This document shows positions 1-7,042 of a DNA stretch of 20,134 bases, in pieces. The notes beneath the pieces were generated by a model that saw nothing but the letters and a program-made list of their open reading frames with translations, was not told the DNA's origin and made no database searches. How positions within the stretch are numbered: the stretch's first letter is position 1; every line of letters begins with the position of its first letter. The position numbers and the translations under genes were made by a program. This stretch comes from Anaerolineaceae bacterium (GTDB lineage: Bacteria; Chloroflexota; Anaerolineae; Anaerolineales; Anaerolineaceae). The stretch covers positions 1 through 20,134 of the forward strand of contig WOZC01000107.1 in NCBI GenBank assembly GCA_011620465.1, read 5' to 3'.

Positions 1-52
1 GAGCACCTGCTTGCGGAGCAGACGGTTGCGCGTTCGACTCGCGCCGAGGACA
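1..52 (+). tRNA. tRNA-Arg (anticodon GCG), 5' part missing
   Basis: The window opens inside a tRNA. In order I read the 3' half of the D stem (GAGC, 1-4), A26, the anticodon arm (CCTGC stem, loop TTGCGGA at 11-17, GCAGA stem), a 5-nt variable loop, a perfect T arm (GCGCG, loop TTCGACT, CGCGC, 28-44), the 3' acceptor strand CGAGGAC (45-51) and discriminator A52. Loop position 33 is T and 37 is a purine, which fixes the anticodon as GCG at 13-15 (Arg, codons CGC/CGU). CCA is not encoded. The outermost anticodon-stem pair is a C-A mismatch. The 5' acceptor strand lies outside the window, so its pairing cannot be checked. A T-run (53-58) follows immediately. Confidence 0.85.
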
Positions 53-316
53 TTTTTTCTTTTAATTCACACACCCAGCAAATGTTGATAATCACGTTTA
101 GGCGAACCCTTACTCCCTCTCGTTTTAACATGGGAGGCTATTTGGCTCGTGCTTTGTTTGGGTGATGAGGGCGCTTGGAGCAATGGAGAACGTCACCATC
201 ACGGTGGTTAAATCTTGACGCACAATTACTGGAAACAAAGTTGATTTCCACGTCTCACAAGTCTCATGGTCCCCTTTTCACCATCCAAAGACGGATTGTT
301 CTGATTTTTAATGATT

Positions 317-346
317 TCACCCGGAACAGAAGGGGTGACTTTTTTT
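317..346 (+). terminator. rho-independent terminator
   Basis: TCACCC (317-322) pairs with GGGTGA (333-338) around a 10-nt loop and is followed, after one C, by seven T (340-346). No protein gene precedes it on the + strand, so it probably ends either a small RNA or transcription continuing from the tRNA. Confidence 0.7.
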
Positions 347-397
347 ATCGAAAGGTAGCTGCATATTGCTCATAGAGCACCACAGCAAAAAGAGCTG

Positions 398-476
398 TTC
401 CCGTCAGGTTCATATACGGAACCTAACCTACGAAGGATTGTCTCGCAGTTATCTAAGGGAACCGACTTGACGGGAA
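398..476 (+). ncRNA. candidate structured RNA element with two exclusive folds
   Basis: TTCCCGTCA (398-406) is perfectly complementary to TGACGGGAA (468-476). The next five bases, GGTTC (407-411), can extend this stem with GAACC (459-463) across a 4-nt bulge, giving 14 pairs. The same GGTTC can instead close a local hairpin with GAACC (419-423). TAAC/GTTA (424-427/448-451) offers a further inner stem. I recognise no known family. The strand is assumed and could be the other one. It ends only 22 bases before the first parS site. Confidence 0.35.
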
Positions 477-498
477 GTAAGTTGCGCCCATGTAAGAT

Positions 499-514
499 TG
501 TTTCACGTGAAACT
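499..514. promoter_or_regulatory. parS: parS centromere site 1
   Basis: TGTTTCACGTGAAACT differs from the widely conserved bacterial parS consensus (TGTTNCACGTGAAACA) only at the last base and contains the perfect 14-bp palindrome GTTTCACGTGAAAC. ParB binds such sites to load and spread at the chromosome centromere for segregation with ParA and for SMC loading. The parA and parB genes are not in the window. Confidence 0.88.
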
Positions 515-543
515 TTGCTGGTTGGTCAAGCGGCAAAAGAAAT

Positions 544-559
544 TGTTTCACGTGAAACT
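544..559. promoter_or_regulatory. parS: parS centromere site 2
   Basis: A second identical 16-mer, TGTTTCACGTGAAACT, lies exactly 45 bp from the first, in the same orientation. The identity extends two bases further on each side (542-561 against 497-516). Two sites so close in a non-coding region make chance very unlikely. Confidence 0.88.
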
Positions 560-769
560 TTTTTGAATTTATTACTAATAAACGGATCGAAAACAACTGC
601 AAAATGGGTAGAATTACCGTTCGTTTGAGGAACTAATGGAACTAAAAACACCTTTTGGTTCGTCTAAATGTGTGGATCAAATTGCGACTGAATAAAATAG
701 AGTCCGTTGATTTCCGTTTTCGGCACAGATTGTGCAGCATTTATTACCGAAATACGTTTTGGAGTTGAT

Positions 770-1939
770 ATGAAAAGGACCATACGATCACTATTTCTAA
801 TTATCATCTTGTTAGTAGCTGGATGCATCCAAACGCCGCCAACGGGGACGCAGACGCCAGGTGCGCCTGGCCTTTTGCCAACGAACACCCCCATGTATCT
901 CTCATCTCTCTATAAAACCTTCATGTTCGTGGGGGGCGGTGGATGGGCTACCAACCTGAACCAAACAAAGATCTATTACACCAGAAATTTCGGTGAACAC
1001 TGGCTGAACGTGACCCCAACCGGTCTCGACAGTCCTGATTATGCGGGTTCAGTATCCCTGGCATTTCCAAACAGTAGTTTGGGTTGGATCTGCCAGTCCA
1101 AAATTGAGTCTCCAGCTGTCATATACGCCACCAATGACAGTGGGCAAACCTGGGTGAGCCACAATTTAGACTTTCCGTGTGGAAATATGGCTTTCGTAAG
1201 CGCACAGGAAGGAATGATCGTTTCGGATATGGGGGTGGGAGCCGGATCTCAATATGTAAGCATCTATACAACAGCTGATGGTGGCGAGACATGGACTGAG
1301 GTGTTCAAACACGATCCTTCTTCCACGGATGATCACGGCTTGCCTTCCTCTGGAATTAAAAGCTCTTTTTCGCTACTCGATAAAGACACCGCGCTAATTG
1401 GTGGGAGTCGCCCCATGGCTGGTTCGCTTTATCTATTTCGTACAACTGATGGTGGTTTTTCTTGGAATCAGGTTTCGTGCGATGGCTTGCCAGATGCGGA
1501 AAATTCTGAACTGGACCCTATGGATATCCTCCGGATCAGCGCATCAGAAGTGATTGTTCCGGTAAGAGCAACTCTTGAAAACGGTCAAATGGGCACACAC
1601 TTCTGTGTCTCCAATGACGCCGGTGAAAGTTTCAAGTATCAATCGACCCTTGAAAACGTGGATTTTGCTGATTTTGGCAGCTTTTCCAACGGAATCGCTT
1701 ATGCCCAGGGGAAGATGATGCAGACCTCAGACGGTGGTTTGACCTGGAAGGATGTGACGACAGGGCTTCCGATTGGCTTGACACCTGTCTCAATAAGCAT
1801 GATAAATGACATGGTTGGTTTTCTTACTACAACTATGACACCTGACACCCTCTCTCAAAACAGGATCTTCATGACCGCCAACAACGGGTCTGATTGGCAA
1901 TCGATGCCCGGTACGATCATAGAGCCAACATCGAATTAA
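770..1939 (+). CDS. Ycf48-like / BNR beta-propeller lipoprotein
   Basis: The 389-residue protein starts with a lipoprotein signal: KR-rich n-region, hydrophobic stretch, then the lipobox LVAGC. A Thr/Pro-rich linker follows. The rest carries seven Asp-box-like motifs spaced along the chain (YTRNFGEHW, ATNDSGQTW, TTADGGETW, RTTDGGFSW, VSNDAGESF, QTSDGGLTW, MTANNGSDW), as in a seven-bladed sialidase/sortilin/Ycf48-type beta-propeller. I chose ATG 770 rather than the in-frame ATG at 707 because GGAG sits five bases upstream of it and the signal peptide begins there; the upstream extension looks non-coding. In phototrophs Ycf48/Hcf136 assists photosystem II assembly, but here only the fold can be claimed, not the role. 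It is probably membrane-anchored and faces outward. The deacetylase gene follows after 32 bases. Confidence 0.85.
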   Translation: MKRTIRSLFLIIILLVAGCIQTPPTGTQTPGAPGLLPTNTPMYLSSLYKTFMFVGGGGWATNLNQTKIYYTRNFGEHWLNVTPTGLDSPDYAGSVSLAFPNSSLGWICQSKIESPAVIYATNDSGQTWVSHNLDFPCGNMAFVSAQEGMIVSDMGVGAGSQYVSIYTTADGGETWTEVFKHDPSSTDDHGLPSSGIKSSFSLLDKDTALIGGSRPMAGSLYLFRTTDGGFSWNQVSCDGLPDAENSELDPMDILRISASEVIVPVRATLENGQMGTHFCVSNDAGESFKYQSTLENVDFADFGSFSNGIAYAQGKMMQTSDGGLTWKDVTTGLPIGLTPVSISMINDMVGFLTTTMTPDTLSQNRIFMTANNGSDWQSMPGTIIEPTSN

Positions 1940-1971
1940 GGGGAAGAACCCATGCAGAGGTACCCATCACC

Positions 1972-2784
1972 ATGAAACTCACAAAGGTCCTCGCAGCTTT
2001 CCTTTGCCTGTCGATCGTGTTTAACATGGTGGTTCAACCGGTGCAAGCGGTTAAAGCGTGGGAGATGGATCAATCTATAGTAAGTCTACCCTTGTTGACA
2101 ACAAGTACGCATGGGTGGATGGATTCACTGGGAGTTGACCGTGTTCAAGAGGTCCTCCCGCCCAAAAACCCGGAAAATGTGGTTTATCTTACCTTCGATG
2201 ACGGACCTGATCCAACCTGGACGGTCCAAATTCTCGACATTTTAGAGCGCTACCAGGCAGGCGCTACGTTCTATGTGATCGGTTACAACGTTGTGAGCCA
2301 TCCGGAGATCGTGAGGGAAATCGCCAGTCGTGAGCAAACGATTAGCGTGCATGGTTTCAATCACCTGGACCTTTCTAGTGCTGGCTACACCTTCTTTTAT
2401 AATGAGATCCATGACACAGAAACCGCGATCATGGATGCCTTACAAGCAGATCAGGAGCTTATCCAGCAATTTGGGCGCTGCATGCGTCCGCCATACGGTA
2501 AGAAGAGTCAATTGCTTTCTGCCAACGCAGCGGCAATGAATTACGAGATCTCAATGTGGAATATCGACACGAAAGATTGGTCTGGATTGAGCCCTGAAGA
2601 AATATTAGTCCACTTTACGTCTGCTCTGGAGCCGCAAAAAGTGATTCTGATGCATGATGGCGGACTGGACCGTACTAACACGGTGAAAGCTTTGGAGTTG
2701 ATCCTGCACGAATTGTTAATGCAGGGTTACACGGTATTACCGTACTGCACTCATGAAGGACAGGCAATAAAAACCTCAAATTAA
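1972..2784 (+). CDS. secreted polysaccharide deacetylase (NodB/CE4 family)
   Basis: This 270-residue exported enzyme should remove N-acetyl groups from peptidoglycan, chitin-like or similar polysaccharides using a divalent metal. A signal peptide occupies residues 1-26 (ends PVQA). The NodB domain follows with all catalytic motifs: TFDDGPD at 74-80 (catalytic base and metal Asp), H127 and H131 (metal ligands; HGFNH, with Gly where Ser/Thr is usual), RPPYG at 172-176, W196..D199, and LMHDGG with H228. The start at ATG 1972 begins the signal peptide, with GAGG about 11 bases upstream; a 26-codon in-frame extension upstream overlaps the previous gene and is unlikely. It probably shares a transcript with the lipoprotein gene. 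The exact substrate cannot be told. Confidence 0.93.
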   Translation: MKLTKVLAAFLCLSIVFNMVVQPVQAVKAWEMDQSIVSLPLLTTSTHGWMDSLGVDRVQEVLPPKNPENVVYLTFDDGPDPTWTVQILDILERYQAGATFYVIGYNVVSHPEIVREIASREQTISVHGFNHLDLSSAGYTFFYNEIHDTETAIMDALQADQELIQQFGRCMRPPYGKKSQLLSANAAAMNYEISMWNIDTKDWSGLSPEEILVHFTSALEPQKVILMHDGGLDRTNTVKALELILHELLMQGYTVLPYCTHEGQAIKTSN

Positions 2785-2867
2785 GGGTTTATTATTAACA
2801 TTAGTTTAACATCTGTATGTATTTTGTTAGTTTTTTATGATTTTTGCCTTTGTTTTGATAAAAAGCC

Positions 2868-2895
2868 TTGTAATTGCTTTCTATTTGTGTATACT
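2868..2895 (+). promoter_or_regulatory. sigma70-like promoter, copy A
   Basis: TTGTAA (2868-2873), a 16-nt spacer and TATACT (2890-2895). The predicted transcription start, about seven bases downstream, falls at the first base of the hairpin at 2902. The same arrangement recurs 231 bp downstream. Confidence 0.6.
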
Positions 2896-2901
2896 TTTAT
2901 T

Positions 2902-2940
2902 GTTAGTCGCTTGGGTGCCCCCCTCACCCAGGCGACTAAC
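2902..2940 (+). repeat. 16-bp hairpin, copy A
   Basis: Arms 2902-2917 and 2925-2940 pair along all 16 positions (15 Watson-Crick and one G-U) around a CCCCCCT loop, and ATTTTAA follows. Copy B at 3133-3171 differs at two stem positions, and both differences keep pairing in + strand RNA through G-U pairs. This may be the 5' end of a transcript, a small RNA, or a dispersed palindromic repeat. Only a weak T-run follows, so it is not a good terminator. Confidence 0.7.
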
Positions 2941-3098
2941 ATTTTAACAACTGCTAACTATCCGGGTCCGAAATTTATCAATCTTGGTGTACCAGAGGTT
3001 AGTATTTTGAAAAATTGCCGTCTTGTATTTAGTAAAGCGCGATTGTTTTGACAGGTTTTACAAATCATGTTGCCACTACAAGGTTTTACAAAAACATC

Positions 3099-3126
3099 TT
3101 GATTTTGTTGCCTATTCGTGTATACT
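3099..3126 (+). promoter_or_regulatory. sigma70-like promoter, copy B
   Basis: TTGATT (3099-3104), a 16-nt spacer and TATACT (3121-3126), matching copy A in spacing and -10. It lies about 80 bases upstream of the RNA methyltransferase start and is the best candidate promoter for that gene. Confidence 0.6.
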
Positions 3127-3132
3127 TTTATT

Positions 3133-3171
3133 GTTAGTCGTTTGGGTGCCCCCCTCACCCAGGCGGCTAAC
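3133..3171 (+). repeat. 16-bp hairpin, copy B
   Basis: Arms 3133-3148 and 3156-3171 pair fully if G-U is allowed (three G-U pairs) around the same CCCCCCT loop, and ATTTTAA follows. Relative to copy A a C-G pair became U-G and a U-A pair became U-G. The opposite-strand RNA would have A-C mismatches at these places, so the stem is preserved only on the + strand, the strand the adjacent promoter would transcribe. Confidence 0.7.
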
Positions 3172-3204
3172 ATTTTAATTTGGATTCTCAGATAGAATAA
3201 TCCT

Positions 3205-3861
3205 ATGGCGAGTAAAACATTTTTTCTTGAATGCACTAACCCTGATTGTGCCTTTCGCTTTCCGCTTGATCTATCTGACTTTGAAGGAAAAATCTGCCCT
3301 CGCTGCGGGGCAGACTTACGAAAAGTCGCACCACAGATTGGGCAATGGCAGCCCAAATGGAACCTACCCGCTGGAATCGATCTTTTTGGGGTGCTGGATA
3401 ATATCCGCTCTGCACAAAATGTCGGTTCAATATTTCGAACAAGCGAGGCGGTGGGCATCAGCCATCTGTACCTTTGTGGTTTAACACCTTCACCTGGGGT
3501 CAACAACGCCCTAGTTAAGTCAGCACTGGGTGCTGAAGAGCGCGTGGCATGGTCTGCACACACCAATGCGGTCCATGTGATCAATCAATTAAAAAGCGAG
3601 GGGGGTCAAATCATCGCATTAGAGTGCACCCCAGAGGCTGAAAATCTGTTCTCTTCGCTGAAGGTAACCAAAGCGCCAGATAAAGTCGCTCTTGTGGTTG
3701 GCAATGAGCCGGCAGGGGTTGACCCTGGCATACTAATGCTTGCCGATCGAACGCTTTACATCCCAATGGCAGGTCAAAAAACGTCGATTAATGTTGCCGT
3801 AGCTTTTGGTGTTGCCGTATATGGATTGATGTCTTCCTGGTCGTTATTCGGTTTGAAATAA
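3205..3861 (+). CDS. SpoU/TrmH-family RNA 2'-O-methyltransferase with N-terminal zinc ribbon
   Basis: This 218-residue enzyme probably transfers a methyl group from S-adenosylmethionine to a ribose 2'-OH in tRNA or rRNA. Residues 10-34 hold four cysteines (C10, C15, C31, C34) typical of a small zinc ribbon. The SPOUT domain follows with its three signatures: motif 1 NIRSAQNVGSIFRTSEA from residue 66, motif 2 VVGNEPAG around 170, and motif 3 IPMAGQKTSINVAVA around 190-205, which forms the knotted cofactor site. The ATG at 3205 has no clear Shine-Dalgarno sequence. The gene converges on glgC. The target nucleotide cannot be deduced, and the zinc ribbon in place of the usual L30e-like substrate domain is notable. 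Confidence 0.88.
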   Translation: MASKTFFLECTNPDCAFRFPLDLSDFEGKICPRCGADLRKVAPQIGQWQPKWNLPAGIDLFGVLDNIRSAQNVGSIFRTSEAVGISHLYLCGLTPSPGVNNALVKSALGAEERVAWSAHTNAVHVINQLKSEGGQIIALECTPEAENLFSSLKVTKAPDKVALVVGNEPAGVDPGILMLADRTLYIPMAGQKTSINVAVAFGVAVYGLMSSWSLFGLK

Positions 3862-3907
3862 ATAGGAAGTGCAAAAGCACAGTACCGATAAAAGCCTTCA
3901 TAATCAT

Positions 3908-3938
3908 AAAAAACACAACTCGTAAAGATGATCACGAG
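3908..3938 (-). terminator. possible weak terminator for glgC
   Basis: Read on the - strand, CTCGT (3938-3934) and ACGAG (3923-3919) form a 5-bp stem with a 10-nt loop, followed by TTGTG and a run of six T (3913-3908). The stem is short and the T-run starts a few bases late. Confidence 0.35.
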
Positions 3939-3965
3939 CCATGTTTAATTTGTGAAGTCACTCGT

Positions 3966-5225
3966 TTATGGCTGAATCACAGTGCCTGCAGGGATCGTTG
4001 TGTTTTTCGGAATAACCACAATACCCTCGCGGACCTTGTAGAGCGGATGATCGCTCTCAAGCCCAACCGGGAAGGGTTTGATCACAACGTTATCGCCAAT
4101 GCTGGCGTTCTTGTCGATGATTGCACCCTGAATATTGCAGTTTCGTCCGATACCAAGTGGGGCGCCGTTGTTCAGGGTGCCATACCAGTCACAACCCATA
4201 ACGATCGTGTCTTTGATAACAGTTCCAGTCCCGATGACCGAGCGTAAACCAATGACGGAGTGTTCGATACTTTCAGCGCTGATCTCCGAACCCTCTGCCA
4301 TCAAAACTTGTTTCAAAGCACAGCTATTCACCCGGCTTCCTGGTAAGAATCGCGGATGGGTGAAAATTGGGTTATCGGGGTCGTAGAAATCGAATTCGGG
4401 GTTATCCTCAGCCAGTTCCAGGTTGGTCTCATAGAAGGTACGAATCGTTCCGATATCTCTCCAATAGCCTTCAAAGTTGAATCCGTAGACTGGTCTTCCT
4501 CGTTGGATTATGGAGGGGATAATGTCTCCACCAAAATCATCCAGTTTATGATCGGCATAATCGAGGCGTAAGACATCCAGGAGCGTGTCCATCCGAAACA
4601 TATAGATCCCCATTGAACCCAAATAAGGAGATTCGGGGTCATCTCGGCTGACCAGGTCTGCCAGGAGCGCGGGGTCTTTGGGCTTTTCCGCAAAGCGGGT
4701 GATACGTCCGTCCTCATCTCGTTTGAGGATGCCGAAACGAAACGCTTCATCTTTTGGCACTGGCTGAACGGCGACTGTGACATCGGCATTATTTTGAATG
4801 TGGAATTCAGACATTTTGGCATAGTCCATCCGGTAAAGGTGGTCTCCGGCGAGGATCAGCACATGCTTGGCGTTCGAACTGCGGATTTCGTGGAGCTGTT
4901 TTCGGACAGCATCTGCAGTGCCTTGATACCAATCCGTGTTTTCCATGGTTTGTTCAGCAGCCCAAACCTGAACACCACCAGGGTGAAAATTATCAAAATT
5001 ATAGGTACGACTGATATGCCTATGCAAAGAAACGGATAGAAATTGGGTGAGGACTGAAATTTTGAAAATTCCCGAATTGATACAGTTGCTGATCGGGATA
5101 TCGATCAAGCGATACTTTCCAGCAATTGGGACAGCTGGTTTTGCACGTTCTGCAGTAAGCGGATATAAGCGTTTACCCTGACCACCACCTAAAATCACTG
5201 CAAGAATATCGACTGAATTTGGCAT
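3966..5225 (-). CDS. glgC: glucose-1-phosphate adenylyltransferase
   Basis: GlgC makes ADP-glucose from glucose-1-phosphate and ATP, the committed step of bacterial glycogen synthesis. The 419-residue length is standard. The nucleotidyltransferase signature GGGQGKRLYPLT lies at residues 13-24, followed by AKPAVP (28-33) and KYRLIDIPISNC, then WYQGTADAVR, LAGDHLYRMDY (metal and sugar site) and FAEKP. The C-terminal third has the hexapeptide-like pattern of a left-handed beta helix. The start is firm: the - strand reads AAAGGAGAGGT directly before ATG 5225. No other glycogen gene is in the window. It lies 80 bases downstream of recN with an AT-rich gap containing TATAAG, so it may have its own promoter. 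Confidence 0.96.
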   Translation of the reverse strand: MPNSVDILAVILGGGQGKRLYPLTAERAKPAVPIAGKYRLIDIPISNCINSGIFKISVLTQFLSVSLHRHISRTYNFDNFHPGGVQVWAAEQTMENTDWYQGTADAVRKQLHEIRSSNAKHVLILAGDHLYRMDYAKMSEFHIQNNADVTVAVQPVPKDEAFRFGILKRDEDGRITRFAEKPKDPALLADLVSRDDPESPYLGSMGIYMFRMDTLLDVLRLDYADHKLDDFGGDIIPSIIQRGRPVYGFNFEGYWRDIGTIRTFYETNLELAEDNPEFDFYDPDNPIFTHPRFLPGSRVNSCALKQVLMAEGSEISAESIEHSVIGLRSVIGTGTVIKDTIVMGCDWYGTLNNGAPLGIGRNCNIQGAIIDKNASIGDNVVIKPFPVGLESDHPLYKVREGIVVIPKNTTIPAGTVIQP

Positions 5226-5305
5226 ACCTCTCCTTTTTGCACAAACCCTGCTTATAATTGAATAATTGTTAAAGATTTCTATCCCGGGTTGGTAATATGG
5301 TGAAA

Positions 5306-7036
5306 TTACATTTGAATTGTACCCGTAATTTTGCTTACTGAGGCGAGTAGTTCTTTCGCCGTTTGGATGCTCTGTGGACCTGGAGAACCAAGCATCTCAG
5401 CTAATTCGGCTACGCGCAACCCGCCAGTGACCTCTCGCACCTGCGTGATGGTGCGATTATCCAGATTATGCTTATCCACCTTAAAGTGTTGGTCTCCGAA
5501 GGCAGCCAGCTGCGGCAAGTGGGTCACACACATGACCTGGTGGTGTCTTCCCAACTGCCAAAGCATGGAACCTACCGTCATACCCACCCTTCCTCCAATA
5601 CCGCTGTCAATTTCATCAAAGACCAGGGTTGGAATTTGATCTGCTTCTGCCAGCACTTCTTTCAACGCCAACATCAAGCGCGATGTCTCCCCTCCTGAAG
5701 CAATTTTCACTAACGGCTTAAACCCTTCACCAGGATTGGTCTCAATCAGAAGTTCAACTTTGTCGATTCCGGTGGAATCGAAGGCAAGTCCGTTCATGAT
5801 GGGTAAACCGAGCGCGTCCTCTTTTTGGGTAATCAGAACTTTTAGCCGGGCTTTGCGCATCTCTAAAAGGGCAAGTTGTTCTTCCATTTGAACCGACATC
5901 TTGCTGGCAGCCTGTTGCCGGCTTTCGCTCAATTCCTGAGCAGCCTTTGCCAGAGTTATTTTAACCTGGCTTATTTTACCGTCGACTTCGTTGATCTGCT
6001 CTTCCACGCCTTCGATTTTGTTTAACTCATCCTGAGCAGAGGCATAAAATTTCAAAACTGAGTCGATGCTGCCGCCGTGTTTCTTTTTAAGTGAGTTGAT
6101 CAAGTCGATGCGCAACTCAATCTGATCCAGACGGGCGGGATTGAATTCGATTTGTTCGTTGTACCGGCGTAATTCATAAGCAATATCGGTCAGGTTGCTC
6201 AGGGCTGCTTCCGCCTGGTCTGCCAGGGCCTGCATCTGAGGGTCAATTTTTGCCAATGAGCTTAGATCATGCGAGACCGATCCGAGTAGATCCGTTGCGG
6301 CATTGGCATCGGACGAGCTTTCATCCAGAGTCTGCAGTGCAGATTGGGCGTAGCGGCTTAAAGTTTCAGCATTCGCCAATCTCATGCGCTCATGAAGTAG
6401 GCTTTCTTCCTCATCCGGTTTGAGTTTAGCGGCTTCAATCTGACCAATCTGGTAGCGCAGGATGTCTGCACGTTCATCGGCGTTGGTCTGAATGCGCTTT
6501 AATTCAGCCAGTTCCTCTTCAAAACCAGACCAAACCCGATAATTCTTTTGAAATTCCTGCAGGAGGGCTGAATTACCGGCAAATCTGTCCAGCAGTTCGC
6601 GATGGCTTTTCACTTTGAGAAGGGAGAGGTGTTCGGATTGTCCATGCACATCAACCAGGACAGCACCAACTTCAGATTGGATTCCAAGGCTGACACTGCG
6701 TCCGTTCACCCGTGCGATAGAACGTCCTTCTGACCGAATCTCGCGTGAGAGGGTCAGAAAACGCTCATCTTCCATGAGTCCTTCTTGTTCCAGCAGCGGT
6801 CGCAGGGAATCTAAGGTCACATTATCAAGTTCGAATAGGGCTTCAACAAACGCCTGGCTGCTTCCGGCACGAACAAGTCCGCTATCCACGCGGGCACCCA
6901 GCACAGCGCTAAGTGCATCCAGAATGATGGATTTGCCCGCGCCAGTCTCCCCAGTCAAAACCACCAGACCAGGTTCGAACTTGAGGGTCAGGTCGGTGAT
7001 GATGGCAAAATTTTGGATGTGTAACTCGCACAGCAT
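5306..7036 (-). CDS. recN: DNA repair protein RecN
   Basis: RecN is an SMC-like ATPase that acts at DNA double-strand breaks in recombinational repair. The 576-residue protein has Walker A GETGAGKS at residues 29-36, a long central region with coiled-coil character (many Glu/Gln/Lys/Leu heptads), the ABC signature ASGGETSRLMLALK around 450, and Walker B LVFDEIDSGIGG shortly after; DE and the Gly-rich tail are RecN hallmarks. The ATG at 7036 follows the stop of the zinc-ribbon gene by 6 bases, and its Shine-Dalgarno sequence (GAGG) overlaps that stop, so translation is probably coupled. The nadK-recN neighbourhood is common in bacteria. Confidence 0.96.
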   Translation of the reverse strand: MLCELHIQNFAIITDLTLKFEPGLVVLTGETGAGKSIILDALSAVLGARVDSGLVRAGSSQAFVEALFELDNVTLDSLRPLLEQEGLMEDERFLTLSREIRSEGRSIARVNGRSVSLGIQSEVGAVLVDVHGQSEHLSLLKVKSHRELLDRFAGNSALLQEFQKNYRVWSGFEEELAELKRIQTNADERADILRYQIGQIEAAKLKPDEEESLLHERMRLANAETLSRYAQSALQTLDESSSDANAATDLLGSVSHDLSSLAKIDPQMQALADQAEAALSNLTDIAYELRRYNEQIEFNPARLDQIELRIDLINSLKKKHGGSIDSVLKFYASAQDELNKIEGVEEQINEVDGKISQVKITLAKAAQELSESRQQAASKMSVQMEEQLALLEMRKARLKVLITQKEDALGLPIMNGLAFDSTGIDKVELLIETNPGEGFKPLVKIASGGETSRLMLALKEVLAEADQIPTLVFDEIDSGIGGRVGMTVGSMLWQLGRHHQVMCVTHLPQLAAFGDQHFKVDKHNLDNRTITQVREVTGGLRVAELAEMLGSPGPQSIQTAKELLASVSKITGTIQM

Positions 7037-7042
7037 ATTACC

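Larger units (their letters stand above)
53..769. other. long non-coding region between tRNA and lipoprotein gene
   Basis: No convincing gene lies in these 717 bases; short open frames here lack a ribosome site and resemble nothing I know. Contents listed separately are a terminator (317-346), an RNA-like fold (398-476) and two parS sites (499-514, 544-559). In addition GTGATG at 162-167 can pair with CATCAC at 197-202, and ATGGT/ACCAT (266-270/280-284) forms a small hairpin extended by CGTCT/AGACG (251-255/289-293). Several hairpins ending in a terminator suggest an untranslated RNA on the + strand between roughly 100 and 346. I could not match it to SRP RNA, 6S RNA, tmRNA, RNase P RNA or a T-box. 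Confidence 0.5.
2785..3204. other. AT-rich intergenic region with duplicated promoter-hairpin module
   Basis: No protein gene is supported in these 420 bases. They contain two copies of a sigma70-like promoter followed by a 16-bp hairpin (listed separately), and a short direct repeat AGGTTTTACAAA at 3053-3064 and 3081-3092. A perfect TTGACA occurs at 3048-3053 but has no -10 element at the right distance. Confidence 0.6.

Noticed and set aside
53..480. SRP RNA, 6S RNA, tmRNA or T-box
   Set aside because: The diagnostic sequence cores of these families were looked for by eye and not found.
671..679. DnaA box near parS
   Set aside because: TGTGGATCA is a lone single-mismatch match with no neighbours in this gap.
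707..769. N-terminal extension of the lipoprotein gene
   Set aside because: The signal peptide and ribosome site indicate a start at 770.
2785..3204. CRISPR or insertion sequence
   Set aside because: Only two hairpin copies 231 bp apart with unrelated sequence between them; no spacers of regular size, no transposase, no target duplication.
2958..3584. 208-codon open frame on the - strand
   Set aside because: It overlaps the RNA methyltransferase gene and the promoter-hairpin region and has no family motif or ribosome site.
3869..3880. terminator after the RNA methyltransferase gene
   Set aside because: The GTGC/GCAC stem has four pairs and no T-run follows.
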